A stretch of DNA of 64,000 nucleotides from Laspinema palackyanum D2a (lineage in GTDB: Bacteria; Cyanobacteriota; Cyanobacteriia; Cyanobacteriales; Laspinemataceae). This document shows, piece by piece, positions 17,732 to 26,612 of the stretch. The first letter of the stretch is position 1; each line of letters begins with the position of its first letter. A program made the position numbers and the translations under genes. The notes beneath the pieces were generated by a model that had not been told where the DNA came from, did not search any database, and saw only the letters and a list, made by a program, of their open reading frames with translations. The stretch covers positions 1-64,000 of the forward strand of contig JAMXFF010000033.1 in the NCBI GenBank assembly GCA_025370845.1, written 5' to 3'.

Positions 17732-18681
17732 CTCGAAATAGTTAACTGCTGAGATTCTCTAATTAATTGTTTTACAAGGTCTTTAAATTCAAAGGAACTA
17801 TCCCAACCTGTAGCTAGTTTGAGCTTAGATGGATCGCCAATTTTTGTTAAAGAACGTCGTACTAAGATTGAATTATTTTCTACAATATATTTGGTAAAAT
17901 CTAGTCCAAAATATCCAAATGCTATTTCAGCAAACTCACGAACTGAATGAGCTTGACCGCTGGCTATGATAAAGTCTCCGCTTTGGTCTAGTTGGAGAAT
18001 TTTCTGAAATCCTTTGATAAAGTCTGGGGCATATCCCCAATCAACTTTTGCTGATAAGTCTCCAATAAGGAGTGGTTCTGATGATCCTGATGCTATACGA
18101 ATGGCTGCCTGAATAATTTTTTGCGATAAAAAGTGATGAGGTCGAAGATATGACTCATGATTGTAAAGAATTCCAACTGAAGCAAAAATGTCAAATTTTT
18201 CTCTAAACTCTCGGCATAGCCACATCCCTTGTGCTTTAGTGATTCCATAAAATCCTTGGGGCGATAGTGGTGTTGTTTCGTCTTGAACTTCGCCATTTTG
18301 TCCACTAAATACCAGTGATGATGAAGCATAAAATAATCTGCATGAGGGGACAATATCCCGAATCGCACAAAGGAAGTTTAACAATCCGGTAACATGAGTT
18401 TCTTGGGCTAAATCAAAAGAGTTTTTGATATTGCCTTTTACTGAAACTTCCGAGGAACTATGATGAGCCGCAAAATAGTAAATTTCTGAAGGTTTAAAGT
18501 CTTTAATTAGAGCGTAAACTGAGTTGATATCACTAATATCTGGCTTAATCTCTAAGCAAGAGTCGTCTGTAGCGCCAACAGATGCTCGACTAAACCCTAA
18601 CACTGTGTAGCCTTGTTCTTTAAGGCTTTGGTAGAGAAAAGTTCCATCTTGACCACTATGCCCTACTATAATTGCTCTCAT
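17728..18681 (-). CDS. GDP-mannose 4,6-dehydratase/RMD-like SDR
   Basis: 317 residues. AIIVGHSGQDGTFLYQSL closely follows the GMD N-terminal motif (G-x2-GQDG). IYYFAAHHSSSEVS and FYASSSLVFSG come next, then YGITKAQGMWLC with the Y-x3-K pair (about residues 149-153). ILYNHESYLRPHHFLSQKI is the GDP-sugar-binding loop typical of GMD and GDP-6-deoxy-lyxo-hexulose reductases. It probably modifies a GDP-hexose for the following glycosyltransferase. A true GMD is longer (about 340-370 residues), so a reductase or epimerase is also possible. Confidence 0.75.
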   Translation of the reverse strand: MRAIIVGHSGQDGTFLYQSLKEQGYTVLGFSRASVGATDDSCLEIKPDISDINSVYALIKDFKPSEIYYFAAHHSSSEVSVKGNIKNSFDLAQETHVTGLLNFLCAIRDIVPSCRLFYASSSLVFSGQNGEVQDETTPLSPQGFYGITKAQGMWLCREFREKFDIFASVGILYNHESYLRPHHFLSQKIIQAAIRIASGSSEPLLIGDLSAKVDWGYAPDFIKGFQKILQLDQSGDFIIASGQAHSVREFAEIAFGYFGLDFTKYIVENNSILVRRSLTKIGDPSKLKLATGWDSSFEFKDLVKQLIRESQQLTISR

Positions 18682-18692
18682 TATTGGTAAGA

Positions 18693-19934
18693 CTAAACAA
18701 TTTCAATTTCTGGTAAAGGGAAAATTAATTTTCCACCATTTGCTAAATACTCTGATTCCCGCCGAATGATAGAGTCTTTAAAGTGCCAGGGCAAGACTAA
18801 CATATAATCTGGTTTCATGGCTCTGGCTTCTTCTTCGGAGACAATAGGAATATGGGTGCCTGGTGTGTACGAGCCAAACTTGTCCGGGTTAACTTCTGCA
18901 ATACAAGGAATATCTTGAGCAGTCAAACCACAAAATTGTAGAAGGACATTACCTTTAGTTGATGCTCCATAGCCTAATACTTTTTTTCCATCCTCATTCA
19001 GAGCCCGAATAAGGCTAAGAAGATTTTTTCGATGTTCAAAGACGCGCTCTTCAAAACTACGAAATGGTCTGGGGGTATGTAAACCCATCCGATCTTCTTG
19101 TCCTAGTAGCCAGTCAATCAGTTTATCATTGGTTTTGATTTGAGAATCTTTTCGTGCGGCGGTTACAGCAAAACTACCGCCGTTGACAGCATTCATCTGT
19201 ACATCAACTACTTTGAGATCGCAGTCTTCAAGAAGCTTCTTGACAACCCCTAAAGAGTAATATTCTAAATGCTCATGACAAACAGTATCATAGGAATTCA
19301 TGCGGAGCATCGTTGGCATATAGCTCTGTTCAAAGTGCCATATCCCATCGTGAGCTAGAATTTTATAGATATCTTGAACAAATTTTTGGGGAACATCTAA
19401 GTCATAAAACATAGCAATAGATGTTACGACTTTAGCATCCCGATCGGGAAATTTAGAACGATAAATATCGGCAGTAAAAAAATCTGGTATTAGAGCAATT
19501 TCATTCCCGTAATATTGGCTAAATTTTCTGCCCGTTGGGTCAATTCCTAGGCGCTTAATCCCGGAACCATTATAAGCTCGTAGTAATGTTGCATCATTAC
19601 TGCCAATATCTAGAACTACATCACCCTGTGAAATAGGAACAAATCTTTGTAAATATTTCACTTTTTGGGTAAGGTGCGAGACCATAGAATTATTCAAGCC
19701 AGACCGATATCCATAGTTATCACCATACATTTCATTGAGGTCGTATGTATGTTGTAGCTGTAGGAGACCGCTTTCAGGACACCAGACTAGCTTCAAGGGA
19801 CCAGTGGTGATAGGTGCTGTTTTATCTTTTGGAAAAACACCAGTCAGTGCTTGTAAACCGAGATCAAGAACCGTTATCAGGTTTTTACTTTCACTAATTC
19901 GGCAGGAATCAATTTCAATAAAGTTCATATTCAT
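18693..19934 (-). CDS. sugar C-methyltransferase-like SAM enzyme
   Basis: 413 residues with the three-part layout of TylCIII/NovU-type sugar C-methyltransferases. An N-terminal zinc-finger-like domain still shows ITVLDLGLQALTGVFP and WCPESGLLQLQHTYD, and YGDNYGYRSGLN follows. The SAM domain has VVLDIGSNDATLLRAYNGSG and HLEYYSLGVVKKLLEDCDL. The C-terminal Methyltransf_14 domain contains KVLGYGASTKGNVLLQFC and HIPIVSEEEARAMKPDYML. Some of the usual N-terminal zinc-ligand cysteines are missing. Such proteins either C-methylate 4-keto sugars or act as related methyltransferases in O-antigen loci. Confidence 0.8.
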   Translation of the reverse strand: MNMNFIEIDSCRISESKNLITVLDLGLQALTGVFPKDKTAPITTGPLKLVWCPESGLLQLQHTYDLNEMYGDNYGYRSGLNNSMVSHLTQKVKYLQRFVPISQGDVVLDIGSNDATLLRAYNGSGIKRLGIDPTGRKFSQYYGNEIALIPDFFTADIYRSKFPDRDAKVVTSIAMFYDLDVPQKFVQDIYKILAHDGIWHFEQSYMPTMLRMNSYDTVCHEHLEYYSLGVVKKLLEDCDLKVVDVQMNAVNGGSFAVTAARKDSQIKTNDKLIDWLLGQEDRMGLHTPRPFRSFEERVFEHRKNLLSLIRALNEDGKKVLGYGASTKGNVLLQFCGLTAQDIPCIAEVNPDKFGSYTPGTHIPIVSEEEARAMKPDYMLVLPWHFKDSIIRRESEYLANGGKLIFPLPEIEIV

Positions 19935-19995
19935 TCTTTTATCTAACTAAACTCAAATACATACAATACTTTGCTGTTCAATTCGTCTTTTACCT

Positions 19996-20505
19996 TTAGA
20001 CTGGATTACTTTTGGTAAAGTTTCTAGTATCTCCAATGATTTTGGCTGGGACCCCAGCAACCACAGCATAATCGGGAACATCTTTGGTAACAACAGCGTT
20101 GGCAGCTACGACAGCGTTATTACCCACTGTCAAACCACCTAAAATGATTGCACCAGATGCAATCCAAGTACCTTTCCCTATGTGTATATCATACCCTGAT
20201 GGAGGGACTTCCTCATCTCCTCCTCCCCAAGAATCGCTCTCGAATCCAGGTAGCAAAGAAGCTCTTTGTCCTTCATAAAAATTGTGCTTTCCTGTAAGAA
20301 CCATGACATTATAACCAAATATAGTTTTATCTCCTACATATATAGAACCACTAGATAAATTAAAAAGAGTATTGCTAGCTGCAACTTTTTCACCCAAAAT
20401 TAATTTTCCATTGTCTCCCACCGTATAATATGTTTCATAAAAAAAATACAGAAGGAAGCGCATAAATGGTCTAACAAATCTTCTCAACTTTCGTTTTATC
20501 ATCAT
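19996..20505 (-). CDS. left-handed beta-helix acyltransferase (WbbJ/maa type)
   Basis: 169 residues of hexapeptide repeats: SSGSIYVGDKTIFGYNVMVL, then [40 protein letters not shown] and [13 protein letters not shown], the standard closing motif of the xenobiotic/sugar O-acetyltransferase family. A loop with a histidine (GKHNFYEG) follows the first coils, as in trimeric CoA-dependent acetyltransferases. Probably O-acetylates a residue of the glycan. Confidence 0.8.
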   Translation of the reverse strand: MMIKRKLRRFVRPFMRFLLYFFYETYYTVGDNGKLILGEKVAASNTLFNLSSGSIYVGDKTIFGYNVMVLTGKHNFYEGQRASLLPGFESDSWGGGDEEVPPSGYDIHIGKGTWIASGAIILGGLTVGNNAVVAANAVVTKDVPDYAVVAGVPAKIIGDTRNFTKSNPV

Positions 20506-20595
20506 AAATAATCTCTTAATTTATATAATACCCACTCCACACTAAACAAATTTTTCCTATCACTAAGTATATATTTTTATTAAATAATTAAAAAT

Positions 20596-20723
20596 ATATA
20601 GCAACCCTAAATCATTTGGACAAGGAATACGATGCCCAAAAACCTTGAATTGCAAGGATATTGTTCGCATTCCACAGTTTTTGGGCTTGGAGTGATTGTC
20701 AAAATGATTTAGGGTTGCTATAT
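20596..20723. mobile_element. 128-bp MITE-like element with terminal inverted repeats
   Basis: Left end ATATAGCAACCCTAAATCAT (20596 onward) and right end (ending at 20723) are inverted copies over about 28 bp with one mismatch. The interior carries a second inverted pair around GCCCAAAAACC and TTTTTGGGC, so the whole element can fold into a long hairpin. No coding sequence. TA-rich flanks fit a TA-targeting (IS630/Tc1-like) non-autonomous element; that family link is inference. It fills the spacer between the acyltransferase and FkbM genes. Confidence 0.72.
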
Positions 20724-20737
20724 CTACCAAACTACAT

Positions 20738-21445
20738 CTACTTAGAAATAAAAAGTGCATCAGCCCACCAGAGCCATTCGTCATGGGCTCTATGTGGATA
20801 GAGCCAGGCTAGTCTGTAGCCATTTTTGTCTAGTTCAGCAAGAATTTCATGAAAACTTTGTTGATTATCATAAAAGTTCTTAAAATTGACTTCAACTAAA
20901 ATAGTCTCAATTGAGTTGGGGTTCAAAAACTTCCCCGCTGATTTAATAACATCTAAATCAGCACCTTGAGCATCGGTTTTTAATAGCTTTATGGGAGTTC
21001 CTAAAGTATCTAGCTTTTGTTGAAGAACAAAAGTATCTAATCTGGTTGTATCGACAGTTACCTTTTTATTCAAAGTTAACCATTTTGATGGCTGATTAGC
21101 TATAGGTTCTAAAAGACTTGAGCCTACATCGCTTTCCATTACATAAAATGTTGCTGAACCGACTTGAGATGAAATAGCTTGGTTAATTGGAGTGATTTGT
21201 TGGTATGTAGATCCTAAGAGTTTCAAATCATTAAATGCTTCAGGTACCGGCTCAAATGAGAATATTTTCACTTCAGGAAATACTTCAATAACTTCTAATG
21301 CAAATTGACCTCTATTAGCTCCCACATCTAAAACTATACTGTTAGGCTCTAGGATTCTTAACAAATCTCGCTTTATAGCTTTACTACAAGCATCTAAATC
21401 TTCAGCGTCTAGGTCGGGTCGAAAAAATTCATGAGGTTTATTCAT
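20738..21445 (-). CDS. FkbM family methyltransferase
   Basis: 235 residues. SIVLDVGANRGQFALEVIEV is motif I of the FkbM group, IFSFEPVPEAFNDLKLL its typical motif II, and SVVSSQVGSA-type residues (ISSQVGSATFYV) and VDTTRLDTFV follow. LLKTDAQGADLDVIKSAG is the diagnostic K-x-D-x-(E/Q)-G segment. FkbM enzymes O-methylate polyketides, sugars or glycolipids; in a glycan locus a sugar hydroxyl is the likely target. Confidence 0.88.
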   Translation of the reverse strand: MNKPHEFFRPDLDAEDLDACSKAIKRDLLRILEPNSIVLDVGANRGQFALEVIEVFPEVKIFSFEPVPEAFNDLKLLGSTYQQITPINQAISSQVGSATFYVMESDVGSSLLEPIANQPSKWLTLNKKVTVDTTRLDTFVLQQKLDTLGTPIKLLKTDAQGADLDVIKSAGKFLNPNSIETILVEVNFKNFYDNQQSFHEILAELDKNGYRLAWLYPHRAHDEWLWWADALFISK

Positions 21446-21536
21446 TGTGCTAATCCTGGCTAAGTTAGGTTAATGCGATAATGTTGCTAAAAAAGATAGT
21501 TTAGTTTAGCCCATATTGTTAGTTTGGTTCTGACAG

Positions 21537-22322
21537 TTAGACATCTAGAGTGAATCTCCAAAATGGTAGATCATATCCATCCCTAATCAAATTCTGTCGT
21601 GCTTTTACTAACCCATCCCCTACAAAGTTGAAAAGATGGGCTGTTGCAACAGCATCAACTCTATGATCAGAGAGTCCTTCAGCCAAGTGCTGATCCTTGC
21701 CCGCACCACCAGCGATAATTAAAGGCACTGTAATGGATTTAGGTAAATGGTCTAACATACCAAAATCATATCCTTGCCCTGTACCATCGCGATCCATAGA
21801 GTTTAGATAAAGCTCACCTATTGGCAAATTTGCTAAATTAGACGACCAATTGGCCAAAGAAACATCTTGGGGTATGCTACCATGATTAGTCCAAATTGTA
21901 TAACCCTTGTCCGAACCTTTTACATCAATAGAAGCAACAATACATTGTTGACCAAATTCTTGAGAAATTTTTTGAACCAGACTGGGGTTATTGAAAATAC
22001 AACTATTTAAAACTACTTTGTCTGCACCAGATTGTAGCAAATTCTTAGCGTGTTCAATAGTTCGGATGCCACCGCCAGCAGCAATTGGGATAAAACACCC
22101 CTCAGTTAGAGTCTGGAGACAGTTACAGAATTCTTGTGTATCTCTTTGGTCCCGTGAAACATCAAGGATAATCAACTCATCAATAGAAAAAGCAATTCTA
22201 GAAAAATTATAATTTTTTTGAAGCCACTCAATATTTCCTACCTTTTGAAGACGGAAGTTGCGACTTAGCATGAAAAAGCCATTCTTATATAAAAGAGTGA
22301 AAATTATTCTTTTTTTTAACAT
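21537..22322 (-). CDS. hisF2: HisF-like ammonia-channel subunit for acetamidino sugar formation
   Basis: 261-residue TIM barrel of the AglZ/HisF2/WbuZ type. It has ELIILDVSRDQRD, where true HisF has the first catalytic aspartate, and IAAGGGIRTIEHAKNLLQSG plus GADKVVLNSC. VASIDVKGSDKGYTIW and LNSMDRDGTGQGYDFGML keep the phosphate-site loops. It follows the HisH-like gene by 2 bp and an amidotransferase gene. In Pseudomonas wbpG-hisH2-hisF2 and Campylobacter-type pathways, this pair delivers ammonia to turn an N-acetyl group into an acetamidino group. It is therefore not read as histidine biosynthesis. Confidence 0.85.
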   Translation of the reverse strand: MLKKRIIFTLLYKNGFFMLSRNFRLQKVGNIEWLQKNYNFSRIAFSIDELIILDVSRDQRDTQEFCNCLQTLTEGCFIPIAAGGGIRTIEHAKNLLQSGADKVVLNSCIFNNPSLVQKISQEFGQQCIVASIDVKGSDKGYTIWTNHGSIPQDVSLANWSSNLANLPIGELYLNSMDRDGTGQGYDFGMLDHLPKSITVPLIIAGGAGKDQHLAEGLSDHRVDAVATAHLFNFVGDGLVKARQNLIRDGYDLPFWRFTLDV

Positions 22323-22324
22323 TT

Positions 22325-22948
22325 TTAAAGCTTGAGAAAATTTTTTAGCAGCATTAACCCATTAGTCTGACTTTTTTCTGGGTGGAATTGAGTTCCACAA
22401 ATATTACCTATTTCAAATCCTGCCAAAAACTCTACCCCATAGTAACAAGTAGCTGATCTGCCTTGTAAACCATCTGGAAGCATTCGGTAAGAATGGACAA
22501 AATAAAAATCGGCTTCATCAGTGAGATTCGCGAATAGCCCCTTACATTCAGTAAATTTAACTGTATTAAAGCCTATATGAGGAACTTTATTGCCCATTAG
22601 TTCTGGGTTAGTAAATCTATCTACTCGATTGGGAATTAGACCTAAACCTGGTGTGTCACCATCTTCTGTACCATGAGATCCCAATAACTGCATTCCTAGG
22701 CAAATTCCTAAAATTTTACATCCTCGCGATTGAACAGATTCTAAAATTGCTTGGTCTAATCTAGAGTGTCTTAAAGTTTCCATTGCTTTGCGGAAAGACC
22801 CCACTCCTGGGAGAATCAAACAGTCGGCAACTCGAATTTGTCCTGGATCACTACTGATATTAGCTTCACTTCCTAAATAACGAATAGCATTGAGTACAGA
22901 CCAGAGATTACCTGCTCCATAATCTACCACTATAATATGTTGTTTCAT
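22325..22948 (-). CDS. hisH2: HisH-like glutaminase subunit for acetamidino sugar formation
   Basis: Class I glutamine amidotransferase of 207 residues. The nucleophile is the cysteine in ILGICLGMQLLG (about residue 82), and the histidine-glutamate pair is in GTQFHPEKSQ near the C-terminus. VVDYGAGNLWSVLNAI and LPGVGSFRKAM are the expected HisH N-terminal motifs. It hydrolyses glutamine and passes ammonia to the HisF-like partner. The neighbouring WbpG/PseA-like gene marks it as part of a sugar amidotransferase set. Confidence 0.87.
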   Translation of the reverse strand: MKQHIIVVDYGAGNLWSVLNAIRYLGSEANISSDPGQIRVADCLILPGVGSFRKAMETLRHSRLDQAILESVQSRGCKILGICLGMQLLGSHGTEDGDTPGLGLIPNRVDRFTNPELMGNKVPHIGFNTVKFTECKGLFANLTDEADFYFVHSYRMLPDGLQGRSATCYYGVEFLAGFEIGNICGTQFHPEKSQTNGLMLLKNFLKL

Positions 22949-22985
22949 ATTATCTTAATTTAGCTGAATGTAGTTAATTCAAAAC

Positions 22986-24113
22986 TTATTCAATTGTGAA
23001 GGTTGGAGTCCACCGATCATTTACTTTTTCAAATAAATATGGATTCGCCCACTTATCTAGAACATCATCAAACTCTTGTTGAGTCATTTGGTAGTATTCT
23101 AGATAATCTGGAATAAATTCTTCTGGATAATGCCCATCGTATAATTGTACAAGGTTAACTGCTTGTTCACGAGTCATAGCACCTCGCCGAATTTCAATAC
23201 CAGCATCTTGGGTAGCTCGTCCAAAACCAAACTTCAGATACATCATGTAAGTATGAAGGGCATATAATGCTTGATCATTTTGAGCAAAGTTTGTAAATGT
23301 TCCAGCATTGTTTTCTGGTGCCTCCTCTAAACCACAATGTTCTTTAGCGGTAATATAATTGCGGTACGGATCCCAGGATTCAAAGTAAGACCAATGAGTA
23401 ATATTTAGCTCTTTTCCTTTAAGTTCTTTATCAGTTGGAAATAAAAAAAAGTATAGTTCTGAATCAGGGAATCCTGAAGAACGTAAGACTTGTTCATAAC
23501 CTCCCTCTAAATAAATTCTTTTCATGTACTGAATATCATACATCGCACGGTTTTTAGATTCAGTTGAACCACCATATTCAACCTCTCCATCTTCCCCATA
23601 GAACAATAGGGGGATATTTAGATTGACCGCGAGACGAACCACAGCAGATTGGATAGCTATCAGCCAGCCAAAATAGGGGAAGCCTTTTTCAATAAATCCT
23701 TGGCGATTGAGTACAGCCATCGCGTGAGAATCAGGGCTGATTTGAATATGATTATATCCCCTCTCAATGTAGTTCCTAAGATTTGTATTTCCTAGTTCAA
23801 GAGATAAGGCAGGAGTGACTGTAACAGCTAAAGGATTCATTCCATACTTGTGTTTGAGTTGATAGGAAACATAAGAGCCATCTTTGCCTCCACTCACAGG
23901 CACAATACAGTCGAAACCACCTGTTTTAGATCGATAACGATTTAAGATATTTTGTAATTCTTCTTCTCGAACACTCCAATCCATTACCTGCTTTTCTTCC
24001 ATCCACTGACAGGCATTGCACCATCCTCTTTCGTCGAAAGAAATACGGGGACGGGTGGACATATTTAGACAGTTTTTACACCAAAAAACTTTTTTGTTTA
24101 AATTAGTTACCAT
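22986..24113 (-). CDS. N-acetyl sugar amidotransferase (WbpG/PseA/WbuX family)
   Basis: 375 residues. A Cys4 zinc-ribbon opens the protein (FWCKNCLNM then GWCNACQWM), and an ATP-pyrophosphatase P-loop, FDCIVPVSGGKDGSYVSYQL, follows at about residue 70. LLFYGEDGEVEYGG and RRGAMTREQAVNLVQLYDG are typical of this family. These ATP-dependent enzymes use ammonia from HisH/HisF to convert an N-acetyl into an acetamidino group. Possible substrates here are the legionaminic acid made by the neighbouring leg/ptm genes or the di-N-acetyl uronic acid from the wbp genes. Neighbourhood favours the first. Confidence 0.88.
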   Translation of the reverse strand: MVTNLNKKVFWCKNCLNMSTRPRISFDERGWCNACQWMEEKQVMDWSVREEELQNILNRYRSKTGGFDCIVPVSGGKDGSYVSYQLKHKYGMNPLAVTVTPALSLELGNTNLRNYIERGYNHIQISPDSHAMAVLNRQGFIEKGFPYFGWLIAIQSAVVRLAVNLNIPLLFYGEDGEVEYGGSTESKNRAMYDIQYMKRIYLEGGYEQVLRSSGFPDSELYFFLFPTDKELKGKELNITHWSYFESWDPYRNYITAKEHCGLEEAPENNAGTFTNFAQNDQALYALHTYMMYLKFGFGRATQDAGIEIRRGAMTREQAVNLVQLYDGHYPEEFIPDYLEYYQMTQQEFDDVLDKWANPYLFEKVNDRWTPTFTIE

Positions 24114-24157
24114 ATTTTTCCAACAGATATACTCGTATTAACAATTTGAGATAGTAG

Positions 24158-24985
24158 CTACCAAGCACTCAATCCACCATCAACAATAATATTTTGACCA
24201 GTGACGTAACTTGAGGCGTCAGAAGCAAGATATAACAATGCTCCTACCATTTCTTCAGATTGGCCCATGCGGTTCAAAGGAACACGATTTGAGTAGCGAC
24301 GTTTGAATTCTGCATTTTGTCCACTTTCTACACCTCCTGGAGTCAGTGTATTTACTCGAATCCCATATTTTGCCCAATAGGTTGATAAATATTGGGTTAA
24401 ACCAATCACACCCGCTTTAGATGCACTGTAGACTGCTGGTGTATTGATTGGGCGTTCGAGATAAAGTGACCCTTCATAAATGCGTTGGTCAGGGGCCCTA
24501 ATACCGTAAATAGAAGCTGTTTGAATTACGCTACCTCCTTTGCCTTGTAAAATCATTTGTTTGCCTACGGCTTGAGCCACTAAAAAAATACCATCTAGGT
24601 TAACTGACATTATTTTACGCCATTGGTCAAGACTATATTGTTCAAAGGGAGCAAAAAAGGCATCTAAATTGTCAGATTTTGCCGCAGCATTGTTATGGAG
24701 AATATTGATTTCTCCAAATTCCGCAATAATAGAAGCCACCATTTTATTGACTGACTCAGGTTGAGAGACATCACAACTTATGCCCACTGCTTCTCTGTTG
24801 TATTTTTGGCTAATGCTTCGGGCTAGTTCTTGGGCTTGAGTTTCTTGAATATCTACCACAGCCACCTTAGCACCTGACTCTGCTAAACCAGCACAGAATT
24901 GACGACCGAGAATGCCTGAACCACCAGTTACTACAGCAACTTTACCTGTTAAGTCAAATAAACTGCAAACGGAATCCTTATTCAT
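24158..24985 (-). CDS. ptmA: PtmA-like short-chain dehydrogenase
   Basis: Classical SDR, 275 residues: KVAVVTGGSGILGRQFC for NAD(P) binding, NILHNNAAAK, the catalytic serine in IQTASIYGI and Y-x3-K in YSASKAGVIG, then RVNTLTPGGVESGQ. In Campylobacter the homologous PtmA works with PtmF and is implicated in supplying glucosamine phosphate for GDP-linked legionaminic acid synthesis. It overlaps the CMP-sugar synthetase gene upstream by 4 bp (ATGA), as in ptm operons. Confidence 0.82.
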   Translation of the reverse strand: MNKDSVCSLFDLTGKVAVVTGGSGILGRQFCAGLAESGAKVAVVDIQETQAQELARSISQKYNREAVGISCDVSQPESVNKMVASIIAEFGEINILHNNAAAKSDNLDAFFAPFEQYSLDQWRKIMSVNLDGIFLVAQAVGKQMILQGKGGSVIQTASIYGIRAPDQRIYEGSLYLERPINTPAVYSASKAGVIGLTQYLSTYWAKYGIRVNTLTPGGVESGQNAEFKRRYSNRVPLNRMGQSEEMVGALLYLASDASSYVTGQNIIVDGGLSAW

Positions 24986-25683
24986 ACTCCCTGGCGTTTT
25001 TTAAGCATAAATTCTACCATTTCAAAATCTAACTCACTATCAATATCAATGGAACGGGATTCTGGCATTACAAATAACCGAGTATCTTGATTAAAAACGC
25101 TTGGAGCATTGAAGACTACATCTCGCTGCCAAACATAAATTGAAGCATTCATATCAAAACACTTTGGAGAATCTTGCCGCCGAACAATAGCTGTAATGGG
25201 AGGTTTTACTAACTGAACCACTCCATCATCTTTCAATTCGACAAGATTAAAATAAGGTGAACGTCTTGCAGGACTCCCTGTGATAATATTCCCTAAGTTT
25301 TGGGATTCTAATAGGTTAACTGCTCCTTGAATATCCTCCGGTAAACGGAGAGGGGAAGTTGCGTCAAGATCAACAACAATATCAAACCTTCGGTTAACAA
25401 TTCTTTCTGTTTCTTCTACACAATGACGAATGACTGGTAATTTAGGAGCTTCGTCGGTTGCTAACTCTGGGGGACGTTGAATCAAGACATTAACACCATA
25501 ACACTGAGCAACATCTAGAATTTCTGGAGAGTCACTACTCACTGCAATGACTTCAAAGAGTCGAGAAACTTGGGCTTGTTCTAAGGTGTAGGCAATCAGA
25601 GGTTTCCCAGCGATTTGACGAATATTTTTATTTTCGACTCCTTTTGAGCCTCCCCGAGCACATATCGTACAAATTCGTTTCAT
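24982..25683 (-). CDS. legF: CMP-legionaminic acid synthetase (LegF/PtmB, NeuA family)
   Basis: About 233 residues. The NeuA-type CTP-binding motif is ICARGGSKGVENKNIRQIAG, followed by PLIAYTLEQA, VISSDSPEI-like AVSSDSPEIL, RPPELATDEAP and VDLDATSPLR. It activates the free nonulosonic acid with CTP to CMP-Leg, the donor for sialyltransferase-like enzymes. I start at the ATG at 25683, whose ATGA overlaps the stop of the ptmF-like gene; an upstream in-frame start at 25695 is possible but less economical. Confidence 0.88.
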   Translation of the reverse strand: MKRICTICARGGSKGVENKNIRQIAGKPLIAYTLEQAQVSRLFEVIAVSSDSPEILDVAQCYGVNVLIQRPPELATDEAPKLPVIRHCVEETERIVNRRFDIVVDLDATSPLRLPEDIQGAVNLLESQNLGNIITGSPARRSPYFNLVELKDDGVVQLVKPPITAIVRRQDSPKCFDMNASIYVWQRDVVFNAPSVFNQDTRLFVMPESRSIDIDSELDFEMVEFMLKKRQGV

Positions 25684-26612
25684 CGTTGAATCCAAGTGTA
25701 GAAAATTGCAGTTTTTTCAGCGATTTCAATTGTTTGTAGAGTTTGAGTTGCTTCTTCCAGAGTACATAGTGTACTTCGATCTCTTGCTAATATAGCTTGA
25801 TGTTCTGCGATATAGGTTGAATCGGGGTTAATTGGAATCAAGCTTTGATGACCGTTAATAGTAATTAAGTTTTGAATTAAGTCAACTTCAATTGTCTGAT
25901 CTACAGTATTAACGATTATTTCTCGACGCGGTGTTCGATCTAAATAATTCATATGAAGTGAAACCAGAGCGGCTTTTTCTGTTTCCATGAGTAGAGAATA
26001 AACATCGTCACTCTTAATTTCCAAGTCACTAAACTTTCCTCCTCTTGCTGTTAAGCATTTCCAGTCACCAAATATCCATTTTACATAGTCTAATTCATGA
26101 CTTAAATCTCTTAGAACTCCACCCCCTTGTTCTGTAAAAGCAGAATAGCTTTGACGGTAATCAATAGTTGATCGCCAATCCGGTAAATAGGATCCAATGT
26201 AAATATTTACTGTTATAACTTGGGGTGAGGTTGCGATAATTGATTTTAATTGCTGCAATAAAGGGTGGAATCGTAAATTATAGGCTACGGCTGCTTGAGT
26301 AAATTTATGAGCAGGAATGTCGAGGTATTTGGAGAACAATGGTTTTTCGATTAAAACTAGGCCTTCAAATTGTGTTTCAGCTAAAACAGATAAGGAGTCG
26401 TAATGCTCACTGGTGCGGTTAGCTATAACTACATAATCAGGATTCCATCCATGTAAAGCTTTTTCTAAATTAGGATACCAAGGTGAATAATTCGTTAAAT
26501 AGCGAGTAACAATAGCAACTGAATGACCCAGTTCTTTGAGTAACCGAGTATGACGTTGCCCAATTGAGCCATATCCGACTACTAAAATTTTGAAGTTAGG
26601 GGATTTTTCCAC
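25680..26612 (-). CDS. ptmF: PtmF-like Gfo/Idh/MocA oxidoreductase
   Basis: 310 residues. The N-terminal Rossmann motif is ILVVGYGSIGQRHTRLLKEL, then ADYVVIANRT-like PDYVVIANRTSEHYDSL and VLIEKPLFS, in which EKP is the Gfo/Idh signature. The substrate domain includes GGVLRDLSHELDYVKWIFGD. Homologues in Campylobacter act with PtmA early in the GDP-sugar legionaminic acid pathway. The start is a GTG at 26612, 30 bp inside the ptmE-like gene; no closer ATG fits. Confidence 0.82.
   Translation of the reverse strand: MEKSPNFKILVVGYGSIGQRHTRLLKELGHSVAIVTRYLTNYSPWYPNLEKALHGWNPDYVVIANRTSEHYDSLSVLAETQFEGLVLIEKPLFSKYLDIPAHKFTQAAVAYNLRFHPLLQQLKSIIATSPQVITVNIYIGSYLPDWRSTIDYRQSYSAFTEQGGGVLRDLSHELDYVKWIFGDWKCLTARGGKFSDLEIKSDDVYSLLMETEKAALVSLHMNYLDRTPRREIIVNTVDQTIEVDLIQNLITINGHQSLIPINPDSTYIAEHQAILARDRSTLCTLEEATQTLQTIEIAEKTAIFYTWIQR

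Noticed and set aside
21537-22948. hisF and hisH as histidine biosynthesis genes
   Set aside because: They are divergent copies directly linked to a WbpG/PseA-like amidotransferase inside a glycan operon, with no other his gene nearby.
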